Source: an uncultured Chloroflexota bacterium (lineage in GTDB: Bacteria > Chloroflexota > Chloroflexia > Chloroflexales > Roseiflexaceae). Taken from it: a DNA stretch of 8,327 bases. The translations under genes and the position numbers were made by a program. Numbering within the stretch: position 1 is the first letter of the stretch; the number at the start of each line of letters is the position of its first letter. The stretch covers positions 1 to 8,327 of the forward strand of contig CALFIC010000044.1 in NCBI GenBank assembly GCA_937876225.1. Direction: 5' to 3'. The notes under the pieces were generated by a model, which saw nothing but the letters and a program-made list of their open reading frames with translations, ran no database searches and was not told where the DNA came from. Below are positions 1 through 6,706 of the stretch, piece by piece.

Positions 1-417
1 GGCGCCACGGGTCTGGGTCAACATGGGGGTCGCCTGTTGGATGGTGGCAAAGGCGGCGGTTACATTGAGGGTGAGTAATTGATCCCAATCGCTGGCTGTT
101 ACCTGTCCGATGGGGGTGGCGCGCCACATGCCCGCATTGTTGACCAGCACATCGAGGGTGCCATAGTGGGCGATGGTTGCATCGATAAACGCTTCCGGGA
201 CGCCCGGCTGGGTGAGGTCACCCTGCCAGGCCCAGACCTGTGCGCCGGTAGCGGTTAATTCGGCCACCAAGGACTGCGCCGCAGCCTGCGAACGGTGATA
301 CTGCAAAGCCACCCGCATGCCAGCCTGGGCGGCCAGGCGCACAATGGCGGCACCGAGGCGCTGGCCGCCACCCGTCACGGCTATTACATTGCCGTATAAG
401 CGTTCGCTCCCTAGCAT
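1..417 (-). CDS. SDR family NAD(P)-dependent oxidoreductase, 3' end cut by window edge
   Basis: Reading the reverse complement from the ATG at 417 gives an open frame of 139 codons that reaches the window edge without a stop. It is the N-terminal half of a classical short-chain dehydrogenase (family usually about 245-260 residues). Visible landmarks are the Rossmann glycine motif TGGGQRLG near residues 15-22, the NNAG motif after LDVLV, and the helix-alpha5 region LNVTAAF. The catalytic Ser-Tyr-Lys lies beyond the edge, so substrate cannot be judged. The glycine-rich start and the YHRS stretch after beta-2 are reminiscent of FabG or pteridine-reductase-like members. The start is supported by an AGAAGGA ribosome site 6 bases upstream. 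A short ORF ends 7 bases inside this gene. The family call is secure; the exact reaction is unknown. Confidence 0.88.
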   Translation of the reverse strand, partial: MLGSERLYGNVIAVTGGGQRLGAAIVRLAAQAGMRVALQYHRSQAAAQSLVAELTATGAQVWAWQGDLTQPGVPEAFIDATIAHYGTLDVLVNNAGMWRATPIGQVTASDWDQLLTLNVTAAFATIQQATPMLTQTRGA

Positions 418-536
418 TTTTTGTCCTTCTGGCACGATGGATCAACAATCCCATTGCCGCCAATAATCGTCAGCACATCCACCACGGGGAGCAGATAATT
501 GCGCCGCTCATTTTTATTATGCCACGACACCTTCAC
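411..536 (-). CDS. possible small ORF (41 aa) overlapping the SDR start
   Basis: A GTG at 536 opens 41 codons ending in TAG at 411-413, seven bases past the SDR start at 417 (the two overlap as ATGCTAG). The peptide has a charged N-terminus, a hydrophobic middle (NYLLPVVDVLTIIGGNG) and a Cys/Lys-rich tail. Many codons in its first half end in G or C, as in the neighbouring genes. No clear ribosome site precedes the GTG, and a stop sits nine codons further upstream. It could be a coupled small protein, a decayed gene end, or chance. I recognise no family. Confidence 0.22.
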   Translation of the reverse strand: MKVSWHNKNERRNYLLPVVDVLTIIGGNGIVDPSCQKDKKC

Positions 537-647
537 CGAATCGGCGGATGTTCATACAATGAATTAACCAAACATCACCGCCAAATTAATCAACTGCAGG
601 CGAAAGTCACAGTACAATAACAACAATATGTGAACTGTGAGGATACC
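537..647. promoter_or_regulatory. divergent intergenic region between SDR side and HAD gene
   Basis: This AT-richer stretch separates the minus-strand SDR side from the plus-strand HAD gene. On the plus strand a TACAAT box at 613-618 is a plausible -10 for the HAD gene, but no convincing -35 lies 16-18 bases upstream. A GAGGA ribosome site lies just before 648. No hairpin terminator or RNA gene was seen. Confidence 0.35.
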
Positions 648-1334
648 ATGCCAATACATGCCTTTATTTTTGATTTTGACGGAACGATTTTGGATACCGA
701 ATCCCAAGATTTCATTGTCGTCAGTGAAATGTGGCAAGCCCACGGTGCCACCCTCGACTTGGCCGAATGGCGCAAAGGTTTGGGGACGGTGGGCGGATTT
801 GATGCTTACGATGCCCTCGAAATCGCCACCGGCCGCGCTGTGGACCGCGCCCATTGGAAGGCCCTCAATCACGAGCGCTATATGGAACATTGTATGGCGC
901 AAACACTGCGTCCAGGGGTGGTGGAGTTACTCGATTACGCCGATGCCCACAATATCACCCTTGCCGTGGGCTCGAGTGGTGACCGAGCCTGGGTCACCAA
1001 ATGGCTGACCCATCACCAGCTCATCCAGCGCTTTGCCACGGTGGTCACCCGGGATGATGTGTCGCAGGTCAAACCATCGCCAGAGATTTTTTTGTTGGCC
1101 GCCCAAAACATCGCCATCAATCCGGCCCAATGCCTGGTATTTGAAGACTCAGCGCATGGTGCCACTGCCGCCGCTCGCGCCGGCATGCGCTGTGTGGCGG
1201 TACCAATTCCGGCCTTGATCGATGCCTGGATGCCGGCGGTCACCATCCGGTTGCAGAGCCTCGCCGATCTCACGCCGGCGCAGTTGCTCACCCAAGTCGC
1301 AGGTCACGCACCATCAGCGCCCCACGCCATGTAG
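648..1334 (+). CDS. HAD-IA family phosphatase/phosphoglucomutase-like hydrolase
   Basis: This 228-residue protein has all four HAD motifs. Motif I is FDFDGTILDTES, with nucleophile Asp9 and acid/base Asp11. Motif II is the Ser pair at 109-110 in AVGSSGD. Motif III is Lys142 in QVKPSPE. Motif IV is Glu166-Asp167 in VFEDSAHG. Residues of about 17-90 form the helical cap expected of subfamily IA. Length and the VKPSPEIF/FEDS pattern match beta-phosphoglucomutase-like sugar-phosphate hydrolases, but the substrate cannot be read from sequence. I chose the ATG at 648 over an in-frame GTG at 630 because GTGAGGA is spaced correctly for 648 and motif I then starts at the usual residue 6-13. Its 3' end overlaps the convergent tetR gene by 21 bases. 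Confidence 0.9.
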   Translation: MPIHAFIFDFDGTILDTESQDFIVVSEMWQAHGATLDLAEWRKGLGTVGGFDAYDALEIATGRAVDRAHWKALNHERYMEHCMAQTLRPGVVELLDYADAHNITLAVGSSGDRAWVTKWLTHHQLIQRFATVVTRDDVSQVKPSPEIFLLAAQNIAINPAQCLVFEDSAHGATAAARAGMRCVAVPIPALIDAWMPAVTIRLQSLADLTPAQLLTQVAGHAPSAPHAM

Positions 1335-1880
1335 AAACAAATCGACCAGGGTACGACTGAGCGTGGGGACATCGTGCCCCCGCGCTTGGGTCAACGAAAA
1401 AGGATAAAGCAAGCCCAGCAGTGCCCACGTGGCCGCCTGTACGTCCATCACACGAATCTGGCCATTGGCTTGCCCAGCCCGGAGCACGGCGCGGATGCAT
1501 TCGATGAACTCACGCTCGTAACGCATGCCAAATTTTTTGCGCTCGGCCTCACCCAAATGCTGCAATTCAAACATCGCTAGGCGCATGGCAGCCCGCTGCA
1601 CCGCATCCAGCCCCAGTAACCCCTGCACCATAGCGACCAGTTGTTGTTCGGTATCGGTGTGGGCATTTGCACCGGCTTGCATAATTTGAATCAATTGCGT
1701 GAGCGAGTGCTCCATGATGGCAAGCAATAATGATTCTTTGTCAGCAAAATAATAATAAATTGCTGCTTTAGAAGCGCCCACAGATTCGGCAATCTCACGC
1801 ATCGAGACGGCATGATACCCCGAGGCGACGAACCGCGTCGCCGCCTCGATCATGATTTTTTCACGCAAATCAATGGTCAT
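1314..1880 (-). CDS. TetR/AcrR family transcriptional regulator
   Basis: This 188-residue protein is of normal TetR length. The N-terminal DNA-binding domain spans roughly residues 4-50, with the family signature GYHAVSMREIAESVG followed by SKAAIYYYFADKESLL (helix-turn-helix about 26-47). The remaining helices form the variable ligand-binding and dimerisation domain, so the inducer is unknown. The gene begins within the last codon of the upstream membrane-protein gene (TAATG overlap), which implies translational coupling. It is the last gene of a likely three-gene run beginning with an MFS efflux pump. By analogy with TetR/AcrR regulators next to pumps, it most likely represses that run. A GACCGGTC-centred palindrome at the pump promoter is the candidate operator. 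Confidence 0.92.
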   Translation of the reverse strand: MTIDLREKIMIEAATRFVASGYHAVSMREIAESVGASKAAIYYYFADKESLLLAIMEHSLTQLIQIMQAGANAHTDTEQQLVAMVQGLLGLDAVQRAAMRLAMFELQHLGEAERKKFGMRYEREFIECIRAVLRAGQANGQIRVMDVQAATWALLGLLYPFSLTQARGHDVPTLSRTLVDLFLHGVGR

Positions 1881-2347
1881 TAGAACCCACGGAAGAGGGG
1901 GCGGGCGTTAATACCGCTCCATGGAATCGATGCCATGATAACCACAAATGCAATGGTGAAAAAGATCGCCGCCGCGCGATGCTTAGCTTTGTCGTCGGCT
2001 CCCTTGCGAATCCGCCCAGAACCGATATGCACCAGTGCCACCGCAATAATCATCATCACCATGTGCTCAACTGCCCAAAAGCGACTGACGCGGTCCTTCA
2101 TGGCCGCCCCAAAATCACTGAACGCTTTGAGGGTGATGGGGCTCAAGGCTCCATACAAAATCAAGCCAATCACCAACTGAATGCTAGTGGCATTGACAAA
2201 CCATGAGGCAAAGCGGGCTTTGGTGGCAGTCCACGCCACCCCACCCGACCACCCTTGCCACGCCGTGACAATCGCCAATACGGCGGTAATCAATACGGCC
2301 CAACGTGTCCATGAATGAATCGTCAAGAAAATGCTATATGCGTTCAT
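1880..2347 (-). CDS. four-helix integral membrane protein, cytochrome-b-like hypothetical
   Basis: This 155-residue protein has four predicted membrane helices at about 13-31, 50-68, 92-110 and 123-141. It resembles a small family of membrane proteins, often labelled cytochrome B or hypothetical, whose members start with a HSWTRW-like motif and end in SIPW followed by RP(L/Y)FR. Here these are HSWTRW at 11-16, RFWAVEHMVMM at 89-99 and SIPWSGINARPLF at 140-152. His11, His95 and His107 lie at helix ends and could ligate haem, but that is an inference. The start is supported by GGAAGGG five bases upstream of the ATG. It lies 59 bases after the MFS gene and overlaps tetR by one base, so it is probably co-transcribed with both. 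Its role in the efflux operon is unknown. Confidence 0.72.
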   Translation of the reverse strand: MNAYSIFLTIHSWTRWAVLITAVLAIVTAWQGWSGGVAWTATKARFASWFVNATSIQLVIGLILYGALSPITLKAFSDFGAAMKDRVSRFWAVEHMVMMIIAVALVHIGSGRIRKGADDKAKHRAAAIFFTIAFVVIMASIPWSGINARPLFRGF

Positions 2348-2406
2348 TACTACCCTTCCAAATCACTATAAACCATACCTTCACCCACATTATAATCGGA
2401 ATTATG

Positions 2407-3780
2407 TTAGGCCGCCGCTGATTCCGGTGCGGTTTGCCTGCGAGGGCGCAACCAAATCCCCACTACCAACAACGCCAGCATCACTCCAGCCGTCACCAAC
2501 ATTGCGAGCGCATAACCCGCAGTGCTGTCGGCTTGGCTCACGGCCACGGCACCCATCAAAGCGGCGCCAATCATCTGCCCGATGCTAATCACGATGGTCA
2601 AAATCGCTTGGGCGGGGGCACGCTGGCTGGGCTCGGTTTCACCGAGCATCATATAACGCAACGACGCCCCCAACAATACCGCAATCCCAAAGCCAAACAA
2701 CACCGAAAACACGTAATACATCGTGAGGTCACGGGGCATCACTCCCAACACCACCAACCCCGCCGCCATCAACGCCACGCCACCCAACACCACCGGCTTG
2801 GCACCCTGTTTGTCGAGCATCCGTCCCGACAACGGCGACGCCACTGCCATGGAGAGAACCAGTGGGATCAATTGGAAGCTGGCTGTTGATTCGTTCATCC
2901 CATGCGCACTCACGAGGAGCGACGGCAGATACAACGTCACCGCCTCTGCCATACCCGCTCCAAAGGCAAACGCCAAAATCACGATTACTTGTCGGCGGGC
3001 AAACAACGCCATCTGCACGACCGGATCCGCAGCCCGCCGCTCTGCCCACACAAATACCGGCAATAACACGATTACCGTAACCAACATGCCAATCATGGTG
3101 GTAGTCAGTGTGCCCCCTTGTTTGATTACATCCCCGACCCCTTGGAGTGCCAAGGCACTCAAAATCAACATCGTGCTAAGCACGATGCTCCCCAGCCAGT
3201 CAAACGCCCCACTCGTATTGCCACCACCGGTAGGCAACAAGCGCACGCCCAACCCGATAATCAAGAGCATGATGGGCACATTAACCCAAAACAACCATTG
3301 CCAACCAAACAACAACAACACGCCACCAATGATGGGCCCAATCAAAAAAGCCACCCCAAAGACGGCCCCAATCATCCCCAACGCCCGCCCTCGTTGCTCG
3401 ACCGGGAAAACGTCGCCGACCACTGCACTCGCCACCGGAAAAATACCGCCGGCGCCAAAGCCTTGAATCGCTCGCCCAATCAACAACATGGTGACATCAA
3501 CCGATGTGGCCACGATAATCGAGCCCACACCAAACAACAGCACACTCGCGAGAAAACTGGTGCGCCGCCCAAAACGATCCGAGGCCTTGGCAAGTAACGG
3601 CGATGACACCAAGTTGGCCACAATATATATCCCAAAAATCCACGACGCCGTGGCCACATCCATGCCAAATTGCGTGCGAATAGCCGGCAACGCTGGCCCC
3701 GTCACTGCAATGTCGAGCGCCGCCATCAACACCCCAATAAACAACACCAACAACAAGCGATTGCGTTCACGATCACTCAT
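2407..3780 (-). CDS. MFS efflux transporter, DHA2 (EmrB/QacA)-like
   Basis: This hydrophobic 457-residue protein fits the drug:H+ antiporter group of the major facilitator superfamily. From the N-terminus it shows the DHA2-type helix-1 motif LDIAVTGPALPAI with Asp23. Motif A, SDRFGRR, follows at about 67-73 in the loop between helices 2 and 3. Motif B, LIGRAIQGFGAGG, includes Arg103. Motif C, GVAFLIGPIIGG, at about 142-153 marks exporters. WLFWVNVP follows, as in EmrB/QacA proteins. The length is near the low end for 14-helix members. I prefer the ATG at 3780; an in-frame GTG at 3798 adds six residues but has a weaker ribosome site. It heads the MFS, membrane protein, TetR run and probably exports a toxic hydrophobic compound; the substrate is not readable. 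Long frames on the opposite strand are shadows. Confidence 0.9.
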   Translation of the reverse strand: MSDRERNRLLLVLFIGVLMAALDIAVTGPALPAIRTQFGMDVATASWIFGIYIVANLVSSPLLAKASDRFGRRTSFLASVLLFGVGSIIVATSVDVTMLLIGRAIQGFGAGGIFPVASAVVGDVFPVEQRGRALGMIGAVFGVAFLIGPIIGGVLLLFGWQWLFWVNVPIMLLIIGLGVRLLPTGGGNTSGAFDWLGSIVLSTMLILSALALQGVGDVIKQGGTLTTTMIGMLVTVIVLLPVFVWAERRAADPVVQMALFARRQVIVILAFAFGAGMAEAVTLYLPSLLVSAHGMNESTASFQLIPLVLSMAVASPLSGRMLDKQGAKPVVLGGVALMAAGLVVLGVMPRDLTMYYVFSVLFGFGIAVLLGASLRYMMLGETEPSQRAPAQAILTIVISIGQMIGAALMGAVAVSQADSTAGYALAMLVTAGVMLALLVVGIWLRPRRQTAPESAAA

Positions 3781-3803
3781 ACTCAACCCACTTTCCACTA
3801 CTT

Positions 3804-3817
3804 ACCGACCGGTCAGT
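3804..3817. promoter_or_regulatory. palindromic candidate TetR operator
   Basis: The 14-mer ACCGACCGGTCAGT has a perfect self-complementary core GACCGGTC. Its flanks match except for one base pair, next to the core. GACCGGTC-type palindromes are common operators for TetR-family repressors. It lies 3 bases downstream of the pump's TATAAT box, over the expected transcription start, where bound repressor would block initiation. The neighbouring tetR gene is the obvious candidate binder. The match to this regulator is inferred. Confidence 0.6.
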
Positions 3818-3819
3818 TG

Positions 3820-3825
3820 ATTATA
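3820..3825 (-). promoter_or_regulatory. -10 box of the MFS operon promoter
   Basis: The minus strand reads TATAAT, a perfect consensus -10, about 40 bases before the pump ATG. No good -35 is visible at 16-18 bases upstream, where the sequence belongs to the terminator stem of the upstream gene. This suggests a promoter relying on the -10, or on an activator. Confidence 0.5.
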
Positions 3826-3829
3826 CGGC

Positions 3830-3865
3830 AAAAAACCCCTGCCAGGCGTTATGCCTGACAGGGGT
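3830..3865 (-). terminator. rho-independent terminator of the aminopeptidase gene
   Basis: A 13-base-pair stem (arms 3835-3847 and 3853-3865) with a five-base loop is followed on the minus strand by a T run (3830-3835). In minus-strand RNA the single non-Watson-Crick position is a U-G wobble, whereas in plus-strand RNA it would be a C-A mismatch. Orientation is therefore clear. It lies 27 bases past the end of the minus-strand aminopeptidase gene and insulates it from the efflux operon. Confidence 0.88.
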
Positions 3866-3891
3866 GCACGGGCCGCTTGCGCGTCAGTACA

Positions 3892-5016
3892 TTAGCGCGT
3901 CAAGGCTTCGGGGTTGAGGCCTTGCAACGCAGGCAACACAAAGCGGCCGTCTTTGCGGATCAGGACATCATCGAACCAGATTTCGCCACCACCCACCGCC
4001 GCATCTTGGCGGCAGACAATGTCCCAGTGGATTTGACTATTGTTGCCGTTGGAGGCTTCTTTGTAGCATTGGCCGGGGGTCAAATGGAACGAGCCGGCGA
4101 TTTTTTCATCAAACAAGGTATCACGCATGGGATTCGTGATATACGGGTTGACACCCAGCGACCATTCGCCGAGGTAGCGCGCACCGGCATCCACATCGAG
4201 GATTTCGTTGAGCTTGGCAGTATTGGCGCCCGCTTGGGCATCGACGATTTTGCCTTGGCTGAATTCAAAGCGCACATTAGTAAACAGTGTGCCCCGGTAG
4301 AGTGACTCACAATTGTACGACACCACCCCTTCGGCTGAATCAATCACCGGGCAGGTATAAATCTCGCCGTCGGGGATATTGCGCTCGCCAAAGCAGGGCA
4401 CCACACCCACGCCTTTGATACTAAAACGCAAATCGGTACCAGGGCCTTTGATGTGCACCCGGTCGGTTTGGAGCATCAGTTCTTTGAGGGGCTCCATGGC
4501 ATGTTGCATGGCCACATAATCGACGCCACTACAGACATTGAAGTAAAAATCTTCGAAGGCCTCGGTGCTCATCCCTGCGGATTGCGCCATAGAAGGCGTG
4601 GGCCAGCGCAACACCACCCATTTAGTGTGGGGGACGCGCACGGCGGAGTGGACATGGTTCCACCAGTGCTTTTCGTAGAGCTCCATGCGGTCGCGGGGCA
4701 CATCACCCATTTCGGTAGTATTGTGGGAGCCACGCATCCCCACATAGCACTGCACAGCTTCCATACGAGCCCGTTCGACGGCACCGATGGTTTGCATTTG
4801 CTCCGCAGTGGCGACTTGGTAGAGTGCCCGCAACACTGGTTGGCTATAGGTGCTGACGAGGGGGTGACCACCGGCCTCAGCGACAGCGCGGATCAAGGCG
4901 ACGGTCATTTCGGTGGGGATATCAAAGCTTTCGATGAGTACCTTTTCGTCTTGGGCGACACGCATCGAATGCTGTACCAACAATTGCGCCAATTTGGCAA
5001 CCCGCGGATCTTGCAT
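3892..5016 (-). CDS. M29 family metallo-aminopeptidase (AmpS/PepS/AmpT type)
   Basis: This 374-residue protein is close to the family's usual 400 or so. It starts with the typical LAQLLVQHSMRVAQDEKVLIES and has an N-terminal domain to about residue 185, then the catalytic domain. The two-metal centre of M29 enzymes uses two Glu, two His and one Asp. Matching positions here are Glu218 (DGEIYT), Glu284 (LGEWSLGVNP), His311 (SFHLTPGQCY), and His330 with Asp332 (IHWDIVC). It should remove N-terminal residues from peptides in the cytoplasm. The start is supported by AAGGA seven bases upstream of the ATG. A minus-strand TACAAT at 5054-5059 could be its -10. It stands alone as a transcription unit, with its own terminator. 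Confidence 0.93.
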   Translation of the reverse strand: MQDPRVAKLAQLLVQHSMRVAQDEKVLIESFDIPTEMTVALIRAVAEAGGHPLVSTYSQPVLRALYQVATAEQMQTIGAVERARMEAVQCYVGMRGSHNTTEMGDVPRDRMELYEKHWWNHVHSAVRVPHTKWVVLRWPTPSMAQSAGMSTEAFEDFYFNVCSGVDYVAMQHAMEPLKELMLQTDRVHIKGPGTDLRFSIKGVGVVPCFGERNIPDGEIYTCPVIDSAEGVVSYNCESLYRGTLFTNVRFEFSQGKIVDAQAGANTAKLNEILDVDAGARYLGEWSLGVNPYITNPMRDTLFDEKIAGSFHLTPGQCYKEASNGNNSQIHWDIVCRQDAAVGGGEIWFDDVLIRKDGRFVLPALQGLNPEALTR

Positions 5017-5336
5017 TTGAGTATCCTTTTTGGCAAAAACAAATCATAGCGCTATTGTAGCACTACGCAATTCTTACGAGCATTCCATCAGGAGTCCTAT
5101 TTTGGGTAAACGTACCCTATGCGAAATGCTACTGACATAGCGCATTGGCCGCCATCATCAGGCATACGAGGATTATTTTGGGTGCGTAGAAATGCAGTTA
5201 TAATCCAAATAATATCCATAATTACTCAATTACCGATGCGTTCTCAGTACGCCCTTCATGGCAAAGATTTTCATGGACGTCAATACGCAATCAGGGTACA
5301 TACTTCCATCCGTCACAATCACAACGAGGCTACGAT
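5017..5336. other. 320-base divergent intergenic region
   Basis: This gap separates the minus-strand aminopeptidase from the plus-strand oxidoreductase and should hold both promoters. Visible elements are a minus-strand TACAAT at 5054-5059 and a plus-strand TATAAT at 5199-5204. There is also an inverted repeat GGGTA-AACG-TACCC at 5104-5117, and two direct copies of TTCATGG at 5255-5261 and 5270-5276. No -35 is convincing for either box. Short frames here have no supporting protein features. No tRNA or riboswitch was recognised. Confidence 0.4.
5199..5204 (+). promoter_or_regulatory. candidate -10 box for the Gfo/Idh/MocA gene
   Basis: A consensus TATAAT lies in an AT-rich stretch 133 bases before the ATG. 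The best -35-like bases upstream (TTTTGG at 5176-5181, 17-base spacer) are poor, so this is tentative. It would give a leader of about 125 bases. Confidence 0.3.
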
Positions 5337-6413
5337 ATGACACTGCACAACGATGCGTTTGAACTGACATATAAACCCCAACTCCCTCCACGCCATGATT
5401 ATGGGATAGGCATAATAGGGTGTGGCGGGATTATGAATTACGCCCATCTGCCAGCCTACACAGCGCATCAGCTCAACATCATCGGGTGCTACGATGTCAA
5501 TCCGACGGCCATGCACGAGACAGCACAGCGTCACGGGATCAGCACCACCTACCCCGATATTGCGACATTACTCGCGGACCCGCGGATTGAGATTGTCGAC
5601 ATCGCCGTCCCGGCATGGGAACAACGGGCGATTGCCGAACAAGTCCTCGTAGCTGGCAAGCATATTTTGTGTCAAAAACCACTGGCCGAAACGCTCGACG
5701 ATGCCCGGGCAATTGTAGCGGCGGGGGTCGCAACCGGGAAGCACGTCGCCGTCAATCAACAAATGCGTTGGAGCGCCGGAATTGCCGCCAGCAAAGATTT
5801 AATAGCGCGGGGGTACATCGGTGAGCCCACCGACGCCCAGATCCAAGTATCGACCCGCACACCGTGGCATATGTGGCCATGGTTGCGTGATTCGGCGCAT
5901 CTCGATGTGATGTATCACAGCATCCACTATCTCGATAGTTTGCGCTATTTGTTTGGGGATCCGGCGTTGATTACCAGTCGGCATAGCCAATACCCGGGGC
6001 AAGCCGAGCGGGCCGAAACCAAGACAGTCACCGTGCTTGATTATCCATCACAGCTCCAAGTGGTAGTGATGGTCAATCATCACGATAATTCGCAAGACGT
6101 CTACGCCACCTATCGTTTTTTGGGGAGCAAGGGGGTTATCAAGGGGACAATTGGGTTGCTCTACAACTACCCCACGGGGCAACCAGATACGTTGGCGATT
6201 GGGCTACATGGCCAACCGCTGGTAGACATTCCGCTCGAGGGGATGTGGATTCCTGATGCATTCATTGGGCCAATGGCCTCACTCATGGATGCGATCCAAC
6301 ATGGTTATCCGCCCATCACCAGTGGAGTAGATAATATCGGTACTTTACAGCTTGTGCATGGATCCTATGCGTCGGCACAACGTGGAGTAAGTATCAATCC
6401 AAATGATTTATAA
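5337..6413 (+). CDS. Gfo/Idh/MocA family NAD(P)-dependent oxidoreductase
   Basis: This 358-residue protein is normal length for the family. An N-terminal Rossmann domain (about 20-140) carries GIIGCGGIMN at 25-34 and YDVNP after beta-2. The family's EKP motif appears here as CQKPLAETLDDA, with the conserved Lys114. The C-terminal alpha/beta domain includes the His-containing segment HSIHYLDSLRYL (His194, His197), where the catalytic His usually sits. Such enzymes oxidise, reduce or epimerise sugars, inositols and related polyols. The neighbouring GH29 fucosidase start suggests deoxy-sugar or glycan catabolism, but the substrate is not determined. The start is supported by GAGG seven bases upstream. 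The Gln for Glu change in EKP is seen in other members and need not inactivate it. Confidence 0.9.
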   Translation: MTLHNDAFELTYKPQLPPRHDYGIGIIGCGGIMNYAHLPAYTAHQLNIIGCYDVNPTAMHETAQRHGISTTYPDIATLLADPRIEIVDIAVPAWEQRAIAEQVLVAGKHILCQKPLAETLDDARAIVAAGVATGKHVAVNQQMRWSAGIAASKDLIARGYIGEPTDAQIQVSTRTPWHMWPWLRDSAHLDVMYHSIHYLDSLRYLFGDPALITSRHSQYPGQAERAETKTVTVLDYPSQLQVVVMVNHHDNSQDVYATYRFLGSKGVIKGTIGLLYNYPTGQPDTLAIGLHGQPLVDIPLEGMWIPDAFIGPMASLMDAIQHGYPPITSGVDNIGTLQLVHGSYASAQRGVSINPNDL

Positions 6414-6562
6414 GTTGTTTGATATTTTTCGTACATATCCCATTAGTTTCACTCGCTGATACCGCCGCCGCATGTCGTGTGGGCTTGGGTATCGTATAAC
6501 GCATTCGTGTGCACCAAACGCGATTATCGTCTGTGAAGTATGAGCATTGAAAGGAATATGCG
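6414..6562 (+). other. intergenic stretch before the GH29 start
   Basis: This gap holds no gene and no clear terminator hairpin. A TATAAC at 6495-6500 is a weak -10 candidate without a -35. AAAGGAA just before 6557 is a good ribosome site for the ATG at 6563. The ATG at 6558 is out of frame and too close to the ribosome site. Confidence 0.35.
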
Positions 6563-6706
6563 ATGCCCTTTGATCGTACATTGACTGCTGTCCAAGCCCA
6601 TCAGGTGCCGGCCTGGTTCCACGACGCAAAGTTGGGGATTTTCATTCACTGGGGGCTTTATTCAGTGCCAGGCTGGGCGCCCACCACAGGAGAAATCAAC
6701 GACGTG
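6563..6706 (+). pseudogene. N-terminal fragment of a GH29 alpha-L-fucosidase
   Basis: The first 48 or so codons encode the hallmark start of GH29 alpha-L-fucosidases: VPAWFHDAKLGIFIHWGLYS followed by VPGWAPTTGE. The family uses this segment (WF-DAKxGIFIHWG, with its His at residue 29) in the fucose pocket. GH29 enzymes normally exceed 400 residues. Here the catalytic nucleophile Asp and the rest of the barrel are absent, because the frame switches to phosphatidylserine decarboxylase at about residue 48-54. The fragment has a proper ribosome site and lies downstream of a sugar oxidoreductase, so in its own genome it is probably intact. The truncation looks artificial. Confidence 0.85.

Noticed and set aside
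630..647. GTG start giving a six-residue longer HAD protein
   Set aside because: The ribosome site GTGAGGA lies inside this extension and is spaced for the ATG at 648.
2723..3597. Long plus-strand frames opposite the MFS gene (up to 247 codons)
   Set aside because: They are rich in Asn, Thr, Pro and His with no motif, as expected when the complement of a hydrophobic GC-rich gene is read. The minus-strand MFS protein explains the sequence fully.
3781..3798. GTG start giving a six-residue longer MFS protein
   Set aside because: Its upstream ribosome site is weaker and the ATG at 3780 gives the usual short cytoplasmic N-terminus. It remains possible.
3877..5049. Plus-strand frames opposite the aminopeptidase (142 and 198 codons)
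   Set aside because: They lie antisense to a complete M29 enzyme with all metal ligands and show no domain of their own.
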